Of a stretch of 64,000 bases of DNA, positions 19,484 through 30,399 are shown in pieces. The notes beneath the pieces were generated by a model. It made no database searches. It saw only the letters and a program-made list of their open reading frames with translations, and was not told the origin of the DNA. The stretch lies in NCBI RefSeq assembly GCF_014839835.1, contig NC_071642.1, positions 7,710,052 through 7,774,051 on the forward strand, read 5' to 3'. How positions within the stretch are numbered: the stretch's first letter is position 1; each line of letters opens with the position of its first letter. The translations under genes and the position numbers were made by a program. Source of the stretch: Dryobates pubescens (lineage: Eukaryota; Chordata; Aves; Piciformes; Picidae).

Positions 19484-22400
19484 GTACGGCCCAGCCTGCT
19501 CCGCTCGAAGCCAGCCGGGGCGGGGGGTTACAGAAGGAGGGAAGCGGAGTCCGCCCGTGCCCTCCGCGCAGTCCCGGCACGGGGTGGGGTGAGGAGGAGG
19601 AGGAGGGTCGGCCTGGTCCCGTCTGTCATCCCCTTCCCATTATCCGCTGGTCCGGCGTAGAAGTCCCGCTCGCCGGTACCGGGAATGAATGAGGCGGGCC
19701 CCCAGCGGCCGCCCCCGGCGGTGCAGGCTGATGAAATCCCGCTCCCGCCTTGCATGGTGTGCGTTGGGCTCTTCCCGGGCACCGGCTCTGCTGGGTCCCC
19801 CGCACCCCGCTAAGAGGAGCCTCTCGCCGTCCAACTCCGAGCTCACCTCGGGTTTAAGGGGCATGAGAGGGACCGGCGACCCCCGAGCATCCCCCCGGGC
19901 GTCAGCGTGGCTTTCCCCTTCCGTTTCCGCAGCACCCACTGCAGCTTTGCCTCTGATGTACCCAAACAGCCCCGGGGGAACTGCTGCGTCCCCGGTGCTC
20001 TGCTTTCTCTTCTCGGCCCTGCTCTGAACAGGGCTCCCAGCTCTTATTTTGGCTTCCCTGTAGCTCACAGCGGGGCTGATGCTTCTCTCTGTCCCCTAGG
20101 ACCTGAGGCTCGTACAAGGGGAAGATTTGGGTGGGCTCTTGGCATCAGATATCTGTGATTTAATGATACTTTCTTTTTGCTCCCTCCTCCCTCCCCCCGA
20201 CTGTTGGCACTCAAAAGAGTTCCTTTTACAACTGGTACTTCAGGACAGGTTTAGCTCTGAAGCTAAACTAAGCCTTTGAGAGCCAGTGTGCTCTGCTGGG
20301 CTGCTGTGGATTTGTTGCTAAATGGCTTTGACTGGGGCCATTGTGACTAGGGATGAAGTAATGTTTAATTCCCAGTAAATTGGGGGAAAATTACATATTT
20401 GGGGAGGGGAGGGATTAAGGGAGAACAAAAGATCCTCTGCCTCTCTTAAGTATTTAGACAAAAGCTTTCCCTACCTGGAGCCTGGGAGCTTAGGGCTGCC
20501 CTGTGCAGGCGTGGGGCTGAAGGTGGTGACTCTCCCCTCGCCTATGGCAGCTTTCCCCAGAGCTCTGGGATCAGGATTGCACCTAAAGAAGGTCAGAAAG
20601 CTGCAGTGTTGGGCTTGATGCAGGCTCCTGGCAGGAGGAGGTCTGGATAGCAGGCAGCTGCTGGATTTCTGAGGAGAAACCACAAGAGTTCAGGGCGGTG
20701 CAGGGAGAGGTGGAAGCTGCACTTGGTGCTGTGGGGCTTTCTCCTGTGGAGCCAGGTGCCTCCTGGAACCCTGGGGCAAGTTGGGTGGCTTTTGGAGTTG
20801 TGGCTGCTTCAGCAAAGGGTGGGTGACTTGAGGAGGGGACCATAAATGCTGGGAATGCTGTGGGGGGAGCATCTTTGCCTGCTCCAGCTCAGAAACTGGC
20901 GTCACTGGGCTTGCAAGGGGCTTGTCGAGGCAAGACTTCAGTGCTGTGGGGAAGCCTGGAAGTGAAGCTTGTGCAGGTGAATCCTCTCACCAAGGGAGCA
21001 GTGGATGGGAATGGTCTCAAACAAAGCTTCTGGTGATAACCTGAAAGGGAGAAGCCAAGCATGAAGAATGTGGAGAGCCTGCTGAGAGGGGACAGGCAGC
21101 TGTGGCCTCCCAGCTAGCTGTAGGTCAAGGCAGCCTTCCCATATGCTGCAGGGTGTGCAGTTCTCTAGACTGCATCTGACACTGTCTGCATATTCCAGCT
21201 GCCAGTTTAGATAAGAAGTGTCTGTGAGGAGCTGTTCTGCCATGCTTCAAATGGCTCAATGTCCCTTCTCCAGCTAGATCATAGTCACAGAGGGGTTTTG
21301 GTTGGTAAAGACCTTTCAGACCATGCACTCCAACCATTCTCCATCTCCACCAAGGCTGGGGCTAAACCATGGCCCTCAGCACCACATCTCTGCAGCTTTG
21401 AAACACCTCCAGGGATGGGGATTCAGCCACCTCCCTGGGCAGCCTGTGCTAGGCTTTGAGAACCCTTCAGTGAAGAACTTTTCTTCTAATGTCCAACCTA
21501 AACCTGCCCTGGGGCAACCTGAGGCCATTTCCCCTTCTCTTCCTATTTGGTACTAGGGAGAAGAGGCCAACCCCCACCTGGCTCCAGCCTCCTGTCAGGG
21601 ACTTGCAGAGAGCCAGAAGGTCTCCCCTCAACCTCTTCTTGTCCAGGCTCAACACCCCCAGCTCCCTCAGCTACTCTTCCCCAGCTCTCTTCTCCAGACC
21701 CTTCCCCAGCTTTGTTGCCCTTCTCTGGCCCTGCTCCAGCCCTCAAGGTCCTTCTTGGGGTGAGAGACCCAACCCTGAGCCCAGCACTCAAGCTGTGGCC
21801 TGCACAGGGGCACAATCCCTGCCCTGCTCCTGTTGCCTACACCATTGCTGCTCCAGGCCAGGCTGCTGGTGACCACCTTGGCCACCTGGGCACCCCCTGG
21901 CTCCTCTCCAGCTGCTGCCACCCAGCACCCCCAGGGCCTTTCCCACCAAGCACTTTCCAGCCTGGAGCCTTCCTGGGGTTGTTGTGCCTCAAGGGCAGGA
22001 CCAAGCCCTTGGCTTTGAATCTCATCCCCTTGGCCTTGGCACATCCACCCAGCCTGGCACAGGTCCCTCTGCAGAGCCTCCAGCAGCTCAACACTGGCCC
22101 AGGCTGCCTGGGAAGGTGGTTGAGTCCCCATCCCTGCAGGTGTTTTGAAGCTGCAGAGATGTGGTGCTGAGGGCCCTGGCTTAACCCCAGCCTTGGCAGA
22201 GTTAGAGAATGGTTGGACTGGATGATCCTGAAGGCCTTTTCCAACCAAAATGATTCTGCCAAGACTGAGCTTTGCTGCTGAACTTGGTTTGCAGTAAAGC
22301 TTCAAAGGACTTGTGCAGAACTCCACTGGAAGAGTGCTGCTGGGCAGCAAGGTCTGCAGGGCACAGCAAGGTGCCCTGGGGGCCAAGAAGGCCAAGGGGG

Positions 22401-25400
22401 TCCTGGGGGCATTCAGAGGATTCAGCAGAGCCAGGGAGCTTCTCCTCCCCCTCTGCTCTGCCCTGCTGAGGCCACACCTGGAACATTGCATCCAGCTCTG
22501 GGCTCCCCAGCTGAGGAGGGACAGGGAGCTGCTGGAGAGAGGCCAAGGGAGGGCTGCAAGGCTGCTGAAGGGACTGCAGCACTGCCTGGGGAGGAGAGGC
22601 TGAGAGCCCTGGGGGTGCTGAGTGTGGAGAGGAGAAGGCTGAGAGGGATCTGCTCAATGGCTCTCAAGAGCTGAGGGCTGGGGGGCAGGAGGGAGGGGAC
22701 AGGCTCTGCTCAGCTGCACCCTGGGACAGGCCAAGGGGCAAGGGATGGAAAGTGCAGCACAGGAGGTTGCAGCTCAGCCTGAGGAGGAACTTCTGCCCTG
22801 GGAGGCTGCCAGAGGCCTGGAGCAGGCTGCCCAGAGAGGTTGTGGAGTCTCCTTGTGTGGAGCCTTTGCAGCCCTGTCTGGATGTGTTCCTGTGTGCCCT
22901 GGGCTGGGTTCTCTGCTCCTGCTCTGGCAGGGGGCTGGGGCTGGGAGCTCTTTGGAGGTCCCTTCCAGCCCCTGACCTCCTGTGTGAGCTGCTTGTGCCC
23001 TGACTGGCAGCTGGCCTCTGTTTTTCCTGGTCCCTCCAAGGCTGACTGCTCTGATAACACTTTCTGTGCCACAGGGATGATGCAGTGGTGATCTCTGGGA
23101 GGAAGCTGGCTCGGCAGATCAGGCAGGAGGCCAGGCAGGAGGTGGAGCAGTTGGTTGCAGCCGGGAACAAGAGACCTCACCTCAGCGTCGTCCTGGTGGG
23201 GGAGAACCCAGCCAGCCACTCCTATGTGCTGAACAAAACCAGAGCAGCTGCTGATGTTGGTAGGTCCAAAAAGGGCAGCAAGGGACTGTGTTCAAATCAT
23301 AGGGTTGTTTTGGCTAGAAACAAGGCCTCCAAGACTGAGTCCAACCAGCAACCCAACACCGCCCTGGCCGTTAAACCATGGCCCCAAGGGCTTCTGGAAT
23401 GCCTCCAGGGATGTGTGGTTGTCTTCATTCTTGCATGCCTAGGTTGGCTTTCTCCAAGCCCTTCCTGCCCTCAGAAAGTCTTTGTGTGGTCACTAGGCTG
23501 ATATCAGTGATCTTTGGAGGAGGGAAGGCTCTGGGGACACCTTAGAGCAGCCTTCTAGTTCCTGAAGGGGCTCCAGGAGGGCTGGGGAGGGACTCTTGAT
23601 AAGGGCTGGGAGTGCCAGGATGAGGAACAATGGCTTTGAGCTGGGAGAAGGGAAGCTGAGACTGGAGAAGAGGAAGAAATTCTCTAGAGTGAGGGTGAGG
23701 AGACACTGGAACAGGTTTCTCAGGGAGGTTGTGGCTGTCCCCTCCCTGGAGGTGTTCAAGGCTAGGCTGGATGAGGCCTTGAGCAAGCTGTGCTGGTGGG
23801 AGGTGTCCCTGCCCATGGCAGGGGGGTTGGAACTGGATGATCTTTGAGGTCACTTCCAACCCAACCCATTCTAAACCCTAACTCAGACTTGTGCAGGTCT
23901 CCAGCCTGGAAGGATCTCATTGCTGCCCACACACAGTCCTCGGTGTGTCCCTAGTGGATTGGCAGAGCAATGAAACAGGGCAGGCTGAAACAGGATAAAG
24001 GCAGTTCCTGTCCTGCTTGTGCACACATGGCTCTGATGTGGCTCTCTTGATGGTCACCTGCAGGAATCAGCAGTGAAACCATTCTCAGGCCAGCTTCCAT
24101 CACTGAAGAGGAGCTGCTGGATCTGATCAGCAAACTCAATAACGATGCTGATGTGGATGGCCTCCTAGTGCAGCTTCCTCTGCCTGGTGAGTGGCTGCTG
24201 CATCTCCAGCCATTTCCTTCTTACTCAAAGCTCTTGGGGGGGTTCCATGTCCTGAAAAGCAGCACTGGGGCTCTGCTGTGACAGGAGAGGTGGCACTGGG
24301 CCGTAGCAGGTTGAGACTGGAGATGAGGAACAAATTCTTGACAGTGAGGGTGAGGAGACACTGGAAGAGGTTGCAGAAGCCCCCTCCCTTGAGGTGTTGA
24401 AGGCCAGGTTGGATGAGGCCTTGGGCAACCTGGGCTGCTGGGAAGTCTCTCTTCCACCCCCAGGGCTCTCAGCCTTTGGGCCTCACAGAGCTGCTCCAGG
24501 CCCCTCAGCATCTCCAGAGCTGGACTCTCTCCAGCAGTTCCCTCTCTCTTGAACTGGGGAGCCCAGAACTGGACCCAGGACTCCAGATGTGGGCAAAGCA
24601 GAGGGGGAGGAGAACCTCCCTTGCCCTGCTGCTGCCCACACTCTTCCCCATGCCCCCCAGGAGACCCTTTCCCTCCCTGTCCCTGAGGGCACACTGCTCA
24701 TGGAACCACCTGCTGACAATGTAGCCCTCACCTGCTTCGAGTCCCCTTCTACTGCCACCTGCAAGCCTTGAGCTTGCTGGAAGCTTCAGGTAGCATCCAG
24801 ACCCTGAAGGCTGTGATTCAGCAGGGCCCAGGGATGGGTGAGGGTGGTTTTGGGCTGGGTCCTTGGGGTGAGAGGTTTTGGTTGTCTCCCAGAGCACATC
24901 GACGAGCGCAGGATCTGCAACGCCGTCAGCCCGGACAAGGACGTCGACGGCTTCCACGTGATCAACGTGGGCAGGATGTGCCTGGACCAGGACTCCATGC
25001 TGCCAGCCACCCCCTGGGGGGTGTGGGAGATCATCAAGAGAACTGGTGAGCTGCCAGCTTTTTGCCAGCTCCTGCTGGTTGCCAGCTGGCTGAACGTGGC
25101 AGCCAGCGTGGGCACCGTGCTGGCGTTGCCTGTGCCCAGCGCTCGCCACCAGCTCTTGCCAGCAGCACCAGGGGGGTGAGGAGGCTGTCAAAGGAGCTTC
25201 TTCTCTTGCCATGGGCCAAGCCCAGATGTGGTTCAGAAGTACTGGGCTGAAGGGAACTTCTCAAATCTATTCCTTTGACTCCTTTTTGCTGGCTGGGTCA
25301 CAGCTCACAGGGTGCTAGGGGTGGGAAGGGACCTCTGAAGGTCATCCAGCCCAAGCCCCCTGCCAGAGCAGGAGCAGAGAACCCAGCCCAGGGCACACAG

Positions 25401-28400
25401 GAACACATCCAGACAGGGCTGCAAAGGCTCCACACAAGGAGACTCCACAACCTCTCTGGGCAGCCTGCTCCAGGCCTCTGGCAGCCTCCCAGGGCAGAAG
25501 TTCCTCCTCCTGCTGAGCTGCAACCTCCTGTGCTGCACTTTCCATCCCTTGCCCCTTGGCCTGTCCCAGGGTGCAGCTGAGCAGAGCCTGTCCCCTCCTT
25601 CCTGCCCCCCAGCCCTCAGCTCTTGAGAGCCATTGAGCAGATCCCTCTCAGCCTTCTCCTCTCCACACTCAGCACCCCCAGGGCTCTCAGCCTCTCCTCC
25701 CCAGGCAGTGCTGCAGTCCCTTCAGCAGCCTTGGAGCTCTCCAGGATGTTAAGGGGACTGGATGATTCCCCAGAGACCAGTACTGGGCCCAGCTCTAGTC
25801 CATATCTTTATGGATGACCTGGATGAGGAGATTGAGGCAACCCTTAGTGAATCTGCAGAGGACACCAAGTTGGGAAGCAGGGTGGAGCTCCTGGAGGGCA
25901 GGAGGATGCTGCAGAGGGACTTGGCCAGGCTGGGGCCATGGGCTGGGGCCAATGGGATGAGATTCAACAAGGCCAAGGGCAGGCTCCTGCACTTTGGCCA
26001 CAACAACCCCATGCAGGCTACAGCCTGGGGATGAGTGGCTGGAGAGCAGCTGGCAGGGAGGGACCTGGCAGTGCTGGGGGACAGCAGCTGCACAGGAGCC
26101 TGCAGTGTGCCCAGGGGGCACAGAAGCCCAGGGGCATCCTGGCCTGGCAGCAGTGTGGCCAGCAGGAGCAGGGATGGAGTTCTGCCCTGTGCTGGCACTG
26201 GTGAGGTCTCCCCTGGAGCACTGTGTGCAGCTCTGGGCCCTCACTGCTGGAAGGATCTTGAGGTGCTGCAGCAGGTCCAGAGGAGAGCAAGCAGAGTGGG
26301 GTCAGTTAGAGGGCAGAAGGGCTCTGCAGAGGGACCTTGACCAACTGGACAGATGGGCAGAGGCCAACAGGATGGCATTGAACAAGTCCAATTGCCAGGG
26401 CTGCACTTTGGCCACAGCAACCCCAGGCAGAGCTACAGACTGGGGTCAGAGTGGCTGGAGAGCTCCCAAGCAGAGAGGGACCTGGGGGTGCTGATTGACA
26501 GCTGCCTAAGCATGAGCCAGCAGTGTGCCCAGGGGGCCAAGAAGGCCAATGGCATCCTGGCCTGCATCAGGAACAGTGTGGCCAGCAGGAGCAGGGAGGT
26601 CATTGTGCCCTGTGCTCAGCACTGGTTAGGCCACACCTTGAGTCCTGTGTCCAGTTCCGGGCTCCTCAGTTCCAGAAGGACATTGAGAGACTTGAAGGTG
26701 TCCAGAGAGGGGCAGGGGAGGGGTCTGGGGCACAGCCCTGTGAGGAGAGGCTGAGGGAGCTGGGGTTGCTTAGCCTGCAGAAGAGGAGACTCAGGGGTGA
26801 CCTCATTGCTCTCTCCAACTCCCTGAAGGGAGGTTGTAGCCAGGTGGGGGTTGGTCTCTTCTCCCAGGCAGCCAGCACCAGAACACGAGGACACAGTCTC
26901 AAGCTGTGCCAGGGGAGGTTTAGGCTGGAGGTGAGGAGAAAGTTCTTCCCAGAGAGAGTTGTTAGCCACTGGGATGTGCTGCCCAGGGAGGTGGTGGAGT
27001 CCCCATCCCTAGAGGTGTTCAAGAGAGGATTGGATGTGGCACTTGGAGCCATGGTTTAGCCATGAGGTCTGTGGTGCCAGGTTGGACTGGATGATCTTTG
27101 AGGTCTCTTCCAACCTTGGTGCCTCTGTGAACAAAGCTGAGAGAAGCCCTGCAGCTGCTGCTGTGCCGGAATCAGGTCGCAGCCTGGGACTAGGGGATCT
27201 CAGAGCTCTTTTTCAGCCTGGGTAATTCTCTGATTGTGGGGGCTGTGCTCCAGCTGTGGTGGCTGAAGGCTTCCCCCCCTCCTTGTGCCCTGCAGGGATC
27301 CCCACCCTGGGCAGGAACGTGGTGGTGGCTGGCAGGTCGAAGAACGTGGGCATGCCGATCGCCATGCTGCTGCACACCGACGGCCGCCACGAGCGCCCGG
27401 GAGGTAGGAGCCCCCTGCCCCTGTGGCACCCAGCCCCTTCAGCCTGGCACCTTGGCCTCTCCCAGCAAGGGTTTTAAGGGTTCTCTTGGCCCATTTCTGT
27501 GGGCTGTGGTCAAAGCTGGGGAGTTAAGGCTGAATCATTTGGGCTGGAAAAAAGGCATCCGAGAGCCTTGAGTCCAAGCAGTAACCCAACCCTTCCCAGG
27601 CCCCTGCCAAGCCCTGTCCCTCAGCACCACAGCTCCATGGCTCTGCAGTCCCTCCAGGGAGTCCTGTAATGCTTTGGAGACTTCCTCAGTGAGGCCCTGT
27701 CCTCTCCCATACCTGATCCCTCCCTCTACCTTCAAGCCCTCTCCCTCAGCACCACAGCTCCATGGCTCTGCAGTCCCTCCAGGGAGTTCTGTAATGCTCT
27801 GGAGACTTCCTCAGTGAGGTCCTGTCCCCTCCCATACCCAGTCCCTCCCTCTGTAGGGTCTTCCCTGAGGTTTATCATCCAGCTTTAATGGTCCTGAGAA
27901 ATGCAAGGGTGGTCTGAAGGGAGGGGGAAGGAAAGGGGAGAGGGGCAGGAGGAGGGGGGAGGGGGAAGGAAAGGGGAGAGGGGCAGGAAGTAAAGGGGAA
28001 AGTAGAGGCAGGGTGTTGAGAAAGGAAGGAAAAGGGAAGGGGGAGGGGAGGGGGGATGAGGAAGGAAGGAAGGGGGAGGTGGGGGCAGAGGGTGTGGGTG
28101 GTGGGTGTGGACTGAAGCTGCATGAGCCCCCCTGCAGGAGATGCCACAGTGACCATCTCCCACCGCTACACCCCCAAGGAGCAGCTGAAGCAGCACACGA
28201 TCAGAGCTGACATCGTGGTGGCAGCAGCAGGTGAGGCCTGGCCCTGGCAGCACAGCTGAGGCAGGGAGGGGGCTGGGAAGCTGCTGTGGTGGCCCTGCTG
28301 TGCAGGGGAGGATCCTGGGGGCATTCAGTGCCTTGGGATCTCCTCCTCGAGGTTGTCTGAAGGCCAGGAGAGCAGGGGAGGAGCTGTTTGAGGTAGTCCT

Positions 28401-30073
28401 GTGGTGAAGCCCAGGAGCTTGATCTCAGCACCTGAACCCCCCCTGGTGAGCAGATGCAGAGAGGTTCTCTTGGAGCTGCAGATGTGTATTTGTGTGGGGA
28501 GGGCAGGGAAAAGCCACCCAGGAGAGCATCTGCTGGCCTAGAGACAATCCTAGAATCAATGAGGTTGGAGAAGACCTCAGAGATCATCAAGGCCAAGCTG
28601 TCCCCCAACACCTCCTGACTACTACACCATGGCCCAGGTGCCACATCCAGTCCCCTCTTGAACACCTCCAGGGATGGGGACTCCACCACCTCCCTGGGCA
28701 GCCCATTCCCAGCTGAGGCACAGCTGCCTCACCAGCCTCATGGTGAAGAGCTTCCTCACAGCCAATCTGAATCCCCCCACTTCTAGTTTTGTGGTGGTGT
28801 GCCCCAAGGGCAGGACCCAGCCCCTGGCCCTGCTGAACCTCATCCCATTGGCCTTGGCACAGGTCCCTCTGCAGAGCCTCCAACCCTCCAGCAGCTCAGC
28901 TCTGCCACCCAGCCTGGTGTCCCCTGCAGAGTGCCTGAGGGAGCTTTGATCTCCTTGATCAAGATGTTAACTGTCTCCAGCTCAGGGGTTGGGCTGGGTT
29001 AGACACCTGGGGGTGGTTTTACATCTCATGTGAGCACAGGTTGGAAAAGAGCCTTGAGACCATGGAGTGCAACCAGTTCATGAGGCTGGAAGCCCCAGGT
29101 GGTCCAAAACACCACCCCCATGCCCATGTTCCCTTCCCACAGGCATCCCCAACCTGATCACTGCTGACATGATCAAAGAAGGAGCTGCAGTTATTGATGT
29201 GGGCATCACCAGAGTGCAGGATCCCATCACTGCCCAACCCAGGCTGGTGGGGGATGTGGATTTTGAAGGTATGGAAAGGTTCTGCAGGTGGCTCCTTGAG
29301 CATTAACCCTTCTGGGTGCTGGGAAGGGGAGGGAGGAGAAAGCCCTGGTTCATGTGACTGAGCAGGTGAATAGCAGCAGAGGCACAGAATGCTAAGGGCT
29401 GGAAGGGACCTCTGGAGATGGAGTTCAGCCTCCCTCAGCCAGGGCAGGTCACACAAGAATGCATCCAGATAGGTCTTGAATGGCTCCACACAAGGAGGCT
29501 CCACAACCTCTCTGGGCAGCCTGCTGAGGGCTGGTGGGCAGGGGGGAGGGGACAGGCTCTGCTCAGCTGCACCCTGGGACAGGCCAAGGGGCAGGGGATG
29601 GAAAGTGCAGCACAGGAGGTTGCAGCTCAGCCTGAGGAGGAACTTCTGCCCTGGGAGGCTGCCAGAGGCCTGGAGCAGGCTGCCCAGAGAGGTTGTGGAG
29701 TCTCCTTGTGTGGAGCCTTTGCAGCCCTGTCTGGATGTGTTCCTGTGTGCCCTGGGCTGGGTTCTCTGCTCCTGCTCTGGCAGGAGGCTTGGGCTGGATG
29801 AGCTTTGGAGGTCCCTTCCAACCCCTGAGCTCCTGTGAGCTGTGCTCCTGTGACCCTGAGCAGTGCCTGGAGTGGTTGCAGCTGCCTCCTGCTCTTGCCT
29901 CCATGCCTGAGCTGTGCCTTTTGCTCCCTGCAGGGGTGAGGAAGAAGGCCAGCTTCATCACCCCCGTGCCTGGGGGGGTTGGGCCCATGACAGTGGCCAT
30001 GCTGATGAAGAACACCATCATTGCTGCCAAGAAGCTGCTGAAACCCAAAGAGCTGGAAGCATTAAGTGCTTAA
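19398..30073 (+). CDS. MTHFD2: MTHFD2, mitochondrial NAD-dependent methylenetetrahydrofolate dehydrogenase/cyclohydrolase, complete, 8 exons
   Basis: Bifunctional mitochondrial enzyme that oxidises 5,10-methylene-THF and hydrolyses methenyl-THF to 10-formyl-THF, using NAD, Mg2+ and phosphate (known). Exons: 19398-19483, 23075-23259, 24064-24186, 24893-25045, 27296-27403, 28138-28230, 29143-29268, 29934-30073; 1014 nt, 337 residues against 350 in human. Residues 1-29 are an Arg/Leu/Ala presequence. The catalytic lysine is Lys83 in [46 protein letters not shown] and [11 protein letters not shown] are the family's signature and nucleotide-binding motifs. The C-terminus ([10 protein letters not shown]) is shorter than the human tail. 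All borders are GT-AG and phases match. The ATG lies 75 bp after a TATA box. Introns are filled with CR1 copies. Confidence 0.97.
19490..21280 (+). other. MTHFD2 intron 1, first part: unique sequence
   Basis: About 1.8 kb with no repeat or exon that I recognise. The CpG island extends into its first 300 bp. Confidence 0.5.
19729..19737 (+). promoter_or_regulatory. MTHFD2: possible ATF4/C-EBP composite element (TGATGAAAT)
   Basis: TGATGAAAT fits the CARE/AARE consensus TGATGNAAN and lies in the CpG-rich start of intron 1, about 380 bp from the likely start site. MTHFD2 is a known ATF4 target in mammals; use of this site is inference, since a 9-base match can be chance. Confidence 0.35.
21285..22075 (-). 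mobile_element. CR1 LINE 3' fragment, about 790 bp
   Basis: Minus-strand copy starting GTCACAGAGGGGTTTTGGTT and running into the ORF2 C-terminal coding region, in MTHFD2 intron 1. Confidence 0.88.
22090..22262 (+). mobile_element. CR1 LINE 3' end fragment
   Basis: Short plus-strand 3' end (AGGCTGCCTGGGAAGGTGGT to CCAACCAAAATGATTCTGCC) abutting the previous minus-strand copy tail to tail. Confidence 0.82.
22310..22985 (+). mobile_element. CR1 LINE 3' fragment, young subfamily
   Basis: Plus-strand copy of the subfamily marked by GTGTTCCTGTGTGCCCTGGG; very close in sequence to the copies at 25300, 29525, 41405 and 59315. Confidence 0.9.
23075..23259 (+). CDS. MTHFD2: MTHFD2 exon 2
   Basis: Encodes [18 protein letters not shown] to NKTRAAADV with catalytic Lys83 and the [10 protein letters not shown] motif. 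Confidence 0.96.
23295..23420 (-). mobile_element. CR1 LINE 3' end fragment
   Basis: Short, diverged minus-strand copy beginning TCATAGGGTTGTTTTGGCTA in MTHFD2 intron 2. Confidence 0.7.
23510..23878 (+). mobile_element. CR1 LINE 3' fragment
   Basis: Plus-strand copy from the AGGGAAGGCTCTGGGGACAC region to the tail TTCCAACCCAACCCATTCTA, in MTHFD2 intron 2. Confidence 0.9.
24064..24186 (+). CDS. MTHFD2: MTHFD2 exon 3
   Basis: Encodes [20 protein letters not shown] to [10 protein letters not shown]. Confidence 0.96.
24280..24450 (+). mobile_element. CR1 LINE 3' fragment
   Basis: Plus-strand piece (GAGACTGGAGATGAGGAAC onward) in MTHFD2 intron 3, without the very end of the element. Confidence 0.75.
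24460..24770 (-). mobile_element. CR1 LINE internal fragment
   Basis: Minus-strand ORF2/3' UTR junction piece (GGGCTCTCAGCCTTTGGGCC onward) head to tail with the plus-strand piece before it. Confidence 0.75.
24893..25045 (+). CDS. MTHFD2: MTHFD2 exon 4
   Basis: Encodes [20 protein letters not shown] to [13 protein letters not shown], the family's second signature block. Confidence 0.97.
25300..25740 (-). mobile_element. CR1 LINE 3' fragment, young subfamily
   Basis: Minus-strand copy starting at the CR1 terminus (TCACAGCTCACAGGGTGCTA) in MTHFD2 intron 4. Over its shared length it matches the plus-strand copy at 22690-22985 almost base for base. Confidence 0.92.
25755..26305 (+). mobile_element. 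CR1 LINE fragment with ORF2 C-terminal coding part
   Basis: Plus-strand copy that still shows reverse-transcriptase C-terminal sequence in frame ([20 protein letters not shown] and [15 protein letters not shown]). It has lost its own 3' UTR. Confidence 0.9.
26305..27130 (+). mobile_element. CR1 LINE 3' fragment, about 825 bp
   Basis: Second plus-strand copy, from ORF2 C-terminal sequence (GAGGGACCTTGACCAACTGG) to the tail GAGGTCTCTTCCAACCTTGG, inserted directly behind the previous copy. A further short CR1 tail may be present at 27180-27237. Confidence 0.9.
27296..27403 (+). CDS. MTHFD2: MTHFD2 exon 5
   Basis: Encodes [20 protein letters not shown] and on to [10 protein letters not shown], the dinucleotide-binding GRSxxVGxP motif and phosphate-binding arginines. 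Confidence 0.97.
27608..27857. repeat. tandem duplication, 125-bp unit, two copies
   Basis: The segment with CTCAGCACCACAGCTCCATG occurs at 27608-27732 and again at 27733-27857 with about eight differences, in MTHFD2 intron 5. Confidence 0.85.
27895..28080. repeat. polypurine tract (GGGAGGGGGAAGGAAAGGGG)
   Basis: Almost pure A/G on the plus strand, 60 bp before MTHFD2 exon 6. The polypyrimidine tract of the exon 6 acceptor is therefore short (GAGCCCCCCTGCAG). Confidence 0.85.
28138..28230 (+). CDS. MTHFD2: MTHFD2 exon 6
   Basis: Encodes [20 protein letters not shown] to IVVAAA. Confidence 0.96.
28548..28975 (-). mobile_element. CR1 LINE 3' fragment with internal deletion
   Basis: Minus-strand copy (TAGAATCAATGAGGTTGGAG start) in which the 3' UTR jumps directly to ORF2 C-terminal sequence (GTGCCCCAAGGGCAGGACCC). 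A second small CR1 3' end lies at about 29035-29090. Confidence 0.85.
29143..29268 (+). CDS. MTHFD2: MTHFD2 exon 7
   Basis: Encodes [20 protein letters not shown] to LVGDVDFE. Confidence 0.97.
29384..29520 (-). mobile_element. CR1 LINE 3' end fragment
   Basis: Short minus-strand 3' end (GCACAGAATGCTAAGGGCTG) in MTHFD2 intron 7, directly followed by a plus-strand copy. Confidence 0.85.
29525..29835 (+). mobile_element. CR1 LINE 3' fragment, young subfamily
   Basis: Plus-strand partner of the preceding copy; together they form an inverted CR1 pair 100 bp before MTHFD2 exon 8. Confidence 0.92.
29934..30073 (+). CDS. MTHFD2: MTHFD2 exon 8 (last coding)
   Basis: Encodes [20 protein letters not shown] to [10 protein letters not shown] and TAA at 30071-30073. 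Confidence 0.96.
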
Positions 30074-30399
30074 CCTGGGGACACTCCATGGCACTGTCCC
30101 ACCCATTCCAACCTGACTCCTCCACAGGCCCAGAGGGAAATGCAATATTTGTATTTATTGGCAGTGGAATTGCCTCCTCTGGAGGTGCAAACAGAGCAGC
30201 TGGGAGCCTTGGGCACAGCAGCTCTGCTGAGCTCTCTCCAGCTCTACTCCTGGCCTGCTCAAGCTGGCTTGGTCTTGAAGCCAGCTCTAGATGCCTGCCC
30301 TGCTCCTCCTGGTGGGGTGAGGCAGCAGTTGTGGGATCCTGGGATGTGTACAGCTCCCCTGGGAGCTGGGGGTGATGTCAGCAGTCCCAGGGGGAGGTC

